Positions 41,588 through 46,898 of a stretch of 46,898 nt of DNA are shown here, piece after piece (position 1 is the stretch's first letter; each line of letters begins with the position of its first letter). This DNA comes from Candidatus Hydrogenedentota bacterium (GTDB lineage: Bacteria > Hydrogenedentota > Hydrogenedentia > Hydrogenedentales > CAILVY01). The stretch covers positions 1-46,898 of the forward strand of contig JAKQOG010000063.1 in assembly GCA_029565395.1 (NCBI GenBank), in the 5' to 3' direction. The notes under the pieces were generated by a model, which made no database searches, was not told the DNA's origin, and saw only the letters and a program-made list of their open reading frames with translations. A program made the translations under genes and the position numbers.

Positions 41588-41615
41588 CACGCCTCCCGCT
41601 GCACGCCTCCCGCTG
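41588..41615 (+). repeat. Two-copy 14-bp tandem repeat
   Basis: CACGCCTCCCGCTG occurs twice head to tail (41588-41601 and 41602-41615) in the gap before the UbiA-type gene. Confidence 0.7.
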
Positions 41616-41654
41616 CAATTGATCCGCGCGGGACAAACCGGGCACAATACCCCC

Positions 41655-42545
41655 ATGTCAACTGTATTCACTTATACCAGTCTGATTATTCGCGCCCTCC
41701 GCGTATACCAATGGCCCAAGAACCTGTTGGTGCTCGCCGCCCTTGTATTTGCACGCCAGGCCTACGATCCCTACCAGGAACTCCGCGCCTTGGGCGCCCT
41801 GATTGCCTTCTGTCTCGCCTCCAGCGCCACCTACCTCTTCAACGACATCATGGACATCGAAAAGGACCGCGCCCATCCCGAAAAGAAATCACGCCCCCTT
41901 CCCAGCGGGGAATTGAGCATTTCCACCGCGTGGATCATCGCTGCCCTATTGCTGGCCGGCGGCGTCGCCCTTGCATGGCTGGTCCGGCCCGTCTTTCTGC
42001 TCACCCTGCTGTTTTACCTGGTATTGACCATTTCCTATTCCCTGCTTCTTAAAAACCTGCTGATCATTGATGTCATGGCGGTCGCCCTCGGTTTTGTCAC
42101 CCGCGCCCTCGCCGGCGCCATCGCCCTCGACGTGGCCTTCTCCAATTGGCTCGTGGTCTGCACCCTCTTCCTCGCCATGTTCCTCGGTTTCAGCAAGCGC
42201 CGCCACGAAATCATCCTTCTCGAAGACGACGCGCAGTCACACCGAAGCGTCCTCTACCACTACAGCATCCATTACCTCGACCAATTGATCCTGATCATGG
42301 CCGGCGGCGCGCTCATCACCTACACCATCTACACCTGCTCCCCCGAAGTGGTGCAACGCCTCGGCACCGATAAACTATATTTCACCATCCCCTTCGTGGT
42401 GTATGGATTGTTCCGCTACCTCTTTCTCGTCCATCACCGCACAGGCGGTGGCGATCCAAGCGCCGCCCTCTTTAAGGACATTCCCCTGGGGATTACCGTT
42501 GCCTTGTGGGGCGCGGCCTGCACCATCATCATATATTTGATTTGA
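41655..42545 (+). CDS. UbiA-family prenyltransferase, decaprenyl-phosphate phosphoribosyltransferase-like
   Basis: A 296-residue integral membrane protein with about nine helices (PF01040). It carries RVYQWPKNLLV, the Asp-rich NDIMDIEKDRAHPEKKSRPLPSG, the YSLLLKN...DVMAVALGFVTRALAGA second motif and FLGFSKRRHEI. These match the DPPR synthase branch (Rv3806c-like), which joins PRPP to polyprenyl phosphate. The product is a precursor of polyprenyl-P-ribose or -arabinose donors. No partner epimerase (DprE1/DprE2) is in the window. The ATG at 41655 is chosen; a TTG at 41619 is also in frame and neither has a good ribosome site. GlgC follows after 57 nt. Confidence 0.85.
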   Translation: MSTVFTYTSLIIRALRVYQWPKNLLVLAALVFARQAYDPYQELRALGALIAFCLASSATYLFNDIMDIEKDRAHPEKKSRPLPSGELSISTAWIIAALLLAGGVALAWLVRPVFLLTLLFYLVLTISYSLLLKNLLIIDVMAVALGFVTRALAGAIALDVAFSNWLVVCTLFLAMFLGFSKRRHEIILLEDDAQSHRSVLYHYSIHYLDQLILIMAGGALITYTIYTCSPEVVQRLGTDKLYFTIPFVVYGLFRYLFLVHHRTGGGDPSAALFKDIPLGITVALWGAACTIIIYLI

Positions 42546-42602
42546 GCGCGGCCTGAAGCACACGGCGCACGGCCCAAACCGCATACGATGGAGTGGTTAT
42601 AC

Positions 42603-43913
42603 ATGGCGATTCTCGAAGATCCCGAATTCGAACACAATGTGGTGCAGCAGGTAAACGCCCTCGTGCTCGGCGGCGGACGCGGCATGCGCCTCTATCCTCT
42701 GACCAAGGTGCGGTGCAAACCCGCCGTCCCGCTCTGCGGACGATACCGCCTCATTGACATCCCCCTCAGCAATTGCATCCACTCCGGCATCGACCGAATC
42801 TCCGTCCTCACCCAATTCAACAGCCATTCCCTCAACCGCCACATCAGCAACACCTATGCCTTCGACGACTTCTCCCAAGGCTATGTGGCGCTCCTCGCCG
42901 CCGAGCAAACCAATGAAACCGGCGACTGGTTCCAGGGAACCGCCGACGCCGTCCGAAAGCATCTCCTCCACATCCGCCAAGGCAACCCCCGCTATTACAT
43001 CATCCTCTCCGGTGACCAACTCTACCGCATGGACTACCGCACTCTCCTGGCCACCCATGTCCGGAAAGGCGCGGATATCACGGTCGCGGCGCTCCCCGTC
43101 ACCCGTGATGCCGCCCAAAGTTTCGGCGTCATGCAAGTGGCCAAAAACGGACGCATCCGCCGCTTCGTCGAAAAACCCAAAGACCCCGCCGTGCTCGACA
43201 CCTTGATGACGCCCCCCGAAGCCTTCAAGGAGTTTAAATTAAACGCCGAAGGAAAACCCTGCCTCGCCTCCATGGGCATATACGCCTTCAACGCCGACGT
43301 TTTGGAAGAACTCTTGCTGAACAATCCCGGCTGGCTCGATTTCGGAAAAGAACTGATCCCCGGCGCTCTCAAATCCCATAAACTCTACGCCCACCTCTTC
43401 TCCGGATTCTGGGAAGACATCGGAACCGTCCGCTCCTACTTTGATGTGAGCATGGAAATCACTTCCCCCAATCCTCCCTTCCGATTTCACGACCCCCACC
43501 ACATGATTTACACCCGCGCCCGCGCATTGCCTGGCGTAGCCCTGCGCGACACCCGCGCCGCCAACGCCATCATCTGCGAAGGCAGCCGCATCGGCAAAGC
43601 CGAAATTTCCAATGCCATTATCGGCATCCGGAGTATCGTCAACAACGACGTCATCATCGAAAACAGCATCATCCTCGGCGCGGATTACTTCGAAACCGAA
43701 ACCACCCTCGACCGAAAACACCCCATCGGCATCGGCGCACACTCCATCATCCGCCATGCCATCATCGACCATAATGCACGAATCGGCAAACATGTGATCA
43801 TCCATGGCTCTCAAAAACTTAAAGAGGGTGAAGGAGAAGGGTATTCCATCCGCGACGGCATCGTCGTGGTCCACAAAGACGCCATCATCCCCGATGGAAC
43901 CCGCATCGGATAA
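42603..43913 (+). CDS. glgC: Glucose-1-phosphate adenylyltransferase
   Basis: A 436-residue ADP-glucose pyrophosphorylase making ADP-glucose from glucose-1-phosphate and ATP. The N-terminal nucleotidyltransferase has ALVLGGGRGMRLYPLT, KPAVPLCGRYRLIDIPLSN, FQGTADAVR, LSGDQLYRMDY and GFWEDIGTVRSYFD. The C-terminal left-handed beta-helix includes NDVIIENSIILGADYFE, a GlgC hallmark. Length is normal. The ATG at 42603 has GGAG upstream; 42588 is less likely. No glycogen synthase or branching enzyme is next to it, so it may serve storage glycogen elsewhere or provide ADP-glucose to the glycan locus. Confidence 0.92.
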   Translation: MAILEDPEFEHNVVQQVNALVLGGGRGMRLYPLTKVRCKPAVPLCGRYRLIDIPLSNCIHSGIDRISVLTQFNSHSLNRHISNTYAFDDFSQGYVALLAAEQTNETGDWFQGTADAVRKHLLHIRQGNPRYYIILSGDQLYRMDYRTLLATHVRKGADITVAALPVTRDAAQSFGVMQVAKNGRIRRFVEKPKDPAVLDTLMTPPEAFKEFKLNAEGKPCLASMGIYAFNADVLEELLLNNPGWLDFGKELIPGALKSHKLYAHLFSGFWEDIGTVRSYFDVSMEITSPNPPFRFHDPHHMIYTRARALPGVALRDTRAANAIICEGSRIGKAEISNAIIGIRSIVNNDVIIENSIILGADYFETETTLDRKHPIGIGAHSIIRHAIIDHNARIGKHVIIHGSQKLKEGEGEGYSIRDGIVVVHKDAIIPDGTRIG

Positions 43914-43930
43914 CCCGCGAAAAATAAAGG

Positions 43931-44608
43931 CTAGAACGTATACCCGACGGAAAGTCCCAGCGTATTCACCCCGGCATTGTCTTCGCCCATGCCCGCATTG
44001 GATATATGTTCAAACTTCACCAGCGCATGCCAGTTGGCCTTGCATTTGTAGCCCACGCCCCCGCCGGTGATAAAGTCCACATACGAAGTATCATCGTGAA
44101 ATTTGTTTATATGCCCCAGCACCAGCGCTTCCCCTTCAATAAAAAAACCGCGCTGTTCGTTTTTCACGGTATATACGCGTGACATAAGGCCGCCGCCCAT
44201 GCCCCAGACAACATCGCCGTGCGATTGAAAATAAAGAAACAACGGCATTATCCTCGGGCCAATGGAGCCATAGGCCATCACCGGAATCTCATAATCCACC
44301 GTCCCCGTAAGCATCCCGTCACCCCCGCGGTCGGCGTGTTCAGAGCTTGTGGGCAAACCGCCTGATCCGGTGATGCTCAATTGCCATGCCGCATCATCCA
44401 ACTTGAAAACACGCGAGGATCCTTTGACCGGTTCCTTCTCACACGCTTTGGCGGCGTCCGCCTTCGCAGCGCCCTGGCAACAGCCCGCGCACCCGGATTC
44501 CGCCTTGGATTGGGCCGCGTCCTGCTTGCCTTGCTCCGCCGCAACAGCCGTTCCTGCCAGACAGCATGCCAGAACTACCGTCCAATTCAGCCAAAACATT
44601 CTCTTCAT
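43931..44608 (-). CDS. PagL-like outer-membrane lipid A deacylase with Cys-rich N-terminus
   Basis: A 225-residue exported protein. The signal peptide begins MKRMFWLNWTVVLACCLAG and ends near AVAA. A Cys-rich linker follows (SGCAGCCQGAAKAD...KACEK). The rest is an eight-stranded-type barrel: the C-terminal FEHISNAGMGEDNAGVNTLG carries the His-x-Ser pair of PagL/acyloxyacyl hydrolases (PF09411), and the protein ends in Phe (VGYTF) as BAM substrates do. PagL removes the 3-O-acyl chain of lipid A. The Cys-rich region is not part of PagL and recurs in the protein at 45733-46593. The start at 44608 follows GGAGGG by 8 nt. Confidence 0.78.
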   Translation of the reverse strand: MKRMFWLNWTVVLACCLAGTAVAAEQGKQDAAQSKAESGCAGCCQGAAKADAAKACEKEPVKGSSRVFKLDDAAWQLSITGSGGLPTSSEHADRGGDGMLTGTVDYEIPVMAYGSIGPRIMPLFLYFQSHGDVVWGMGGGLMSRVYTVKNEQRGFFIEGEALVLGHINKFHDDTSYVDFITGGGVGYKCKANWHALVKFEHISNAGMGEDNAGVNTLGLSVGYTF

Positions 44609-44638
44609 GGCATAACCCTCCTCGGTTAATTCGGCGAT

Positions 44639-44667
44639 ATGGTAACGATCAATGATTAACTTGTCAA
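44639..44667 (-). promoter_or_regulatory. Promoter of the PagL-like gene
   Basis: A perfect TTGACA with a 17-bp spacer to TACCAT on the minus strand, 31 nt before the start codon. Confidence 0.6.
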
Positions 44668-44769
44668 CAAGAAATTGTGTCCCAATATTGCCCCAAATCC
44701 CTGCGCGAATGGTTCTGAATTCAACCTGTTCTGAGGCGTTCCTAACCTGTGAAATTCTCGAAATATTCA

Positions 44770-44798
44770 TTGACAAAAGGCGCCCCCCCTCCTATGAT
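44770..44798 (+). promoter_or_regulatory. Strong sigma70-like promoter of the aquaporin gene
   Basis: TTGACA (44770-44775), 17-bp spacer, TATGAT (44793-44798). The spacer has a run of seven C. The predicted leader is about 90 nt. Confidence 0.75.
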
Positions 44799-44895
44799 GG
44801 AAACTGGTGTGTATGCAGTAAATCGGGCAGTAGAGAAGTACACAGCCTTATAGGAACAGTGGTCTATTAACTCAACCATATAAGGAGGATTTCTC

Positions 44896-45609
44896 ATGTC
44901 ACTTGGAAAACGCAGCGTTGCGGAGTTTATTGGCACGTTCTGGCTGGTTTTTGGAGGCTGCGGAAGCGCAGTCCTGGCCGCGGGCGTAGCGGACGTTGGG
45001 ATTGGATACCTGGGGGTCGCGCTGGCCTTCGGGTTGACCGTGCTCACCATGGCGTATGCCATCGGCCATATTTCAGGATGCCATCTGAACCCGGCCGTTT
45101 CCATCGGTCTGGTGGCGGGCAAGCGGTTTCCCGCCGCGGAACTGCTTCCCTATATCATTGCCCAAGTGCTGGGGGGCATTGCCGGCGCAGCGGTGCTCTA
45201 CCTGATCGCAAGCGGTAAAGCCGGATTCAGCATCAGCGGCGGACTTGCAGCCAACGGATATGCCGAACACTCGCCCCAAGGATACAGCATGATTTCCGGG
45301 CTGGTGGCGGAAGTGGTACTCACCTTCATGTTCCTGATGATTATCATGGGCGCCACCGATAAGCGTGCGCCGGCCGGCTTTGCACCCATCGCCATCGGCT
45401 TGGGGCTTACGCTTATCCATCTGATTGGAATTCCAGTAACCAATCTCTCCGTGAATCCGGCCCGCAGCACGGGTCCTGCGATCTTCGTCGGCGGATGGGC
45501 GCTGGCGCAGCTTTGGCTCTTCTGGCTTGCCCCCATCATCGGCGCTGCTGTGGCCGGGGTGGTCTATAACGCAGTTGCCGGGGAATGCGAGTGCTGCGAG
45601 AAGAAATAG
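44896..45609 (+). CDS. Aquaporin (MIP family, AqpZ-like)
   Basis: A 237-residue six-helix channel (PF00230) for water or small neutral solutes. The two pore motifs are [13 protein letters not shown] and [12 protein letters not shown]. The N-terminus reads [20 protein letters not shown], as in AqpZ. The residue after the second NPA (Arg) is the selectivity-filter Arg. The protein lacks the insert loops of GlpF glycerol channels, so water is most likely. GGAGG lies close before the ATG. It is monocistronic between its own promoter and a strong stem-loop. The C-terminus ends CECCEKK. Confidence 0.93.
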   Translation: MSLGKRSVAEFIGTFWLVFGGCGSAVLAAGVADVGIGYLGVALAFGLTVLTMAYAIGHISGCHLNPAVSIGLVAGKRFPAAELLPYIIAQVLGGIAGAAVLYLIASGKAGFSISGGLAANGYAEHSPQGYSMISGLVAEVVLTFMFLMIIMGATDKRAPAGFAPIAIGLGLTLIHLIGIPVTNLSVNPARSTGPAIFVGGWALAQLWLFWLAPIIGAAVAGVVYNAVAGECECCEKK

Positions 45610-45677
45610 ACCGCCGTGCCGAACATAAAAACCGGCACCGTGACGCGGTGCTCCGGATATGCTTTTAACCACGAAAC

Positions 45678-45702
45678 GCCCGCCTCCTGTTGGGAGACGG
45701 GC
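45678..45702. terminator. Bidirectional terminator between aquaporin and outer-membrane protein genes
   Basis: GCCCGCCTCC (45678-45687) pairs with GGAGACGGGC (45693-45702), one mismatch, 5-nt loop, followed by GCTATTTCTT. A second, smaller hairpin (GCACCG-5-CGGTGC, 45635-45651) precedes it. Confidence 0.65.
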
Positions 45703-45732
45703 GCTATTTCTTGAATTGAGACTGTAATCTTC

Positions 45733-46593
45733 TTAGAAGCCAAATCGGAAGGTGGACGTAATGCCTGCGCCGAACGTGGGTGTTTCTTCGCCGCCATCCA
45801 GACCGATCACAATGCCCGGGCCTACACTGAAATAACTTGTGGGCCGGTATTCCGCCGCTAATTCAAGCGTATTGATGACATGGGTGTCTTTCGAGCGCGC
45901 TGCTTTCAGTCCGTACGCGCCGATCAACGAGAACTGTTCACACGTGCGCCATTTATAACCCAGCATCATGCCCGGCTGAAATCGGCGCTCATTATGGATG
46001 TAGCTCTCATTGGCAACCGTGCCCCAAACATTGGCGTAGGCCGTGCCCCGCCAAATATTCTTGGCCGCAATGCCCATGATCTTAATGTCCACATTGATGT
46101 CCTTGGTGTGGTGGGTTCCACGGCTGTACCCAACTTCCAGCAACGTGGACAGCGTTGGCATGTTGCCCGATTCCGTCACCCAGCGCTGCTGCCAGCCAAT
46201 GGCCGCATCGTTATAGCTGGATCCATCGCCAATACGCTCCGTGGCATGGGTTCGGATCGCGAAATCCTTGTAGGAAACCTTCAGTTCCGGGCCTACACTA
46301 AAGTGTGGCTGTTGATCATTGCGAAATGTTTCATACCCAAACCTTGCGCCAATGGCTATCAGCCGATTATCCGGCGTTCCATCCACGAGTGATGTATACG
46401 AATATATGGTCTGACGTTCGGTCTGGGCGTATTTTTCCGCTTCTTCTTTGGTCAGATTGCCCTTGTGTTCGCAGCTTTTACAGCACCCGGCACCCTTGCA
46501 GGCCGCGCCTTCCGCGGCCCATACGGAACCCGCCAGACACACAACGGCCGCCAAACACACCAGCATGGGCATCGTCAATTTTCCTGATTTCAT
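45733..46593 (-). CDS. Outer-membrane beta-barrel protein with Cys-rich N-terminus
   Basis: A 286-residue exported protein of unknown function. The signal peptide (MKSGKLTMPMLVCLAAVVC...WA) is followed by AACKGAGCCKSCEHKGN, a five-Cys stretch, then a short charged helix and about ten amphipathic strands. The last residue is Phe (STFRFGF), as expected for BAM-assembled barrels. The barrel resembles small porin or opacity-type proteins but no family is certain. The Cys segment resembles that of the PagL-like protein nearby. The start at 46593 is supported by GGAGGAG upstream; an in-frame ATG at 46650 has none. Confidence 0.72.
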   Translation of the reverse strand: MKSGKLTMPMLVCLAAVVCLAGSVWAAEGAACKGAGCCKSCEHKGNLTKEEAEKYAQTERQTIYSYTSLVDGTPDNRLIAIGARFGYETFRNDQQPHFSVGPELKVSYKDFAIRTHATERIGDGSSYNDAAIGWQQRWVTESGNMPTLSTLLEVGYSRGTHHTKDINVDIKIMGIAAKNIWRGTAYANVWGTVANESYIHNERRFQPGMMLGYKWRTCEQFSLIGAYGLKAARSKDTHVINTLELAAEYRPTSYFSVGPGIVIGLDGGEETPTFGAGITSTFRFGF

Positions 46594-46700
46594 TCCTGTC
46601 TCCTCCTCTGTTATGCATTCGGTACACGCGCTCCCTTGGGAGCAGCGCATTATTGTTTAAAACGCTCAACGCCCGGACCCCATGGCCCGCGCATAATTCT

Positions 46701-46898
46701 TCATTCTGCTATGGTGATTTTGAATTCGCCGCGGCGATTGAGCTTGCGGTTCTCTTCAGATGTGTTGGGCACTGCGGGCGTGCTCTCGCCAAAGCTCTTC
46801 GTGGTCATCCGTCCGGCGTCGATGCCATTCTCAATCATGTAGGTCTTGATGGAGTCCGCGCGGCGCTGACCCAGGCCCATGTTGTACTCGTCGGAGGC
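46701..46898 (-). CDS. OmpA-family C-terminal domain protein (partial)
   Basis: The last 65 codons of a minus-strand gene cut by the right window edge. The translation has YNMGLGQRRADSIKTYMIEN, then GRMTTKSFGESTP and NRKLNRRGEF, the OmpA/Pal peptidoglycan-binding motif with the conserved Asp and Arg. It links the outer membrane to peptidoglycan. A palindrome GCTCCCTTGGGAGC (46630-46643) lies about 60 nt after the stop and may slow transcription toward the next gene. Confidence 0.88.
   Translation of the reverse strand, partial: ASDEYNMGLGQRRADSIKTYMIENGIDAGRMTTKSFGESTPAVPNTSEENRKLNRRGEFKITIAE

Overview
The window looks like a piece of a chromosome from an uncultured Gram-negative bacterium. 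Outer-membrane proteins (a PagL-like lipid A deacylase, a beta-barrel protein, an OmpA-type peptidoglycan-binding domain) argue for two membranes. The gene mix (URO-D family enzyme, DUF1638, DUF4091/GH123-like hydrolase, parallel beta-helix protein, FG-GAP protein, HDOD signalling, penicillin acylase) resembles Hydrogenedentota, Sumerlaeota or Lentisphaerota genomes. That placement is an inference from content, since no rRNA or taxonomic marker gene is present.

Layout. 0-1.9 kb: a repeat block and a GT-C-like membrane protein. 1.9-9.6 kb: a URO-D family protein, an HDOD / histidine kinase / response-regulator operon, an archaeal-type thymidylate synthase homologue, an HMGL-like aldolase and a DUF1638 protein. 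9.8-16.2 kb: a GH123/DUF4091-like secreted protein facing a three-gene minus-strand operon (penicillin acylase, APH-type kinase, PfkB sugar kinase). 16.3-20.5 kb: a single-chain Type ISP-like restriction-modification protein, then a gene-poor stretch with an imperfect tandem repeat array that abuts tRNA-Lys. 20.6-27.5 kb: two tandem SGNH-hydrolase paralogues, a beta-propeller glycosidase, an FG-GAP protein and a secreted parallel beta-helix protein.

27.6-43.9 kb is a surface-glycan locus. It holds a nonulosonate synthase (NeuB family), a CMP-nonulosonate synthetase fused to a KdsC-like phosphatase, an ABC-2 exporter (Wzm/Wzt type), a methyltransferase with a heptad-repeat coiled coil, a GT2 plus KpsC/WbbB-like (GT99-type) fusion, a GT-C glycosyltransferase, a sugar aminotransferase with a sugar N-formyltransferase, a GtrB-like GT2 with membrane helices, a hexapeptide acyltransferase, a second methyltransferase, a UbiA-type prenyltransferase of the decaprenyl-phosphate phosphoribosyltransferase kind, and GlgC. 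My reading is an ABC-transporter-dependent glycan whose chain end is capped by a Kdo- or sialic-acid-like sugar. Its length may be set by the coiled-coil methyltransferase, as in the WbdD and WbbB paradigms. The middle of the locus (about 32.8-41.5 kb) is visibly more AT-rich than its flanks, and it carries a glycosyltransferase remnant and a tiny translationally coupled leader ORF.

43.9-46.9 kb: PagL-like protein, aquaporin, outer-membrane protein and the C-terminus of an OmpA-family protein. Several sigma70-like promoters with 17-18 bp spacers can be read by eye, the clearest being that of the aquaporin gene (TTGACA-17-TATGAT).
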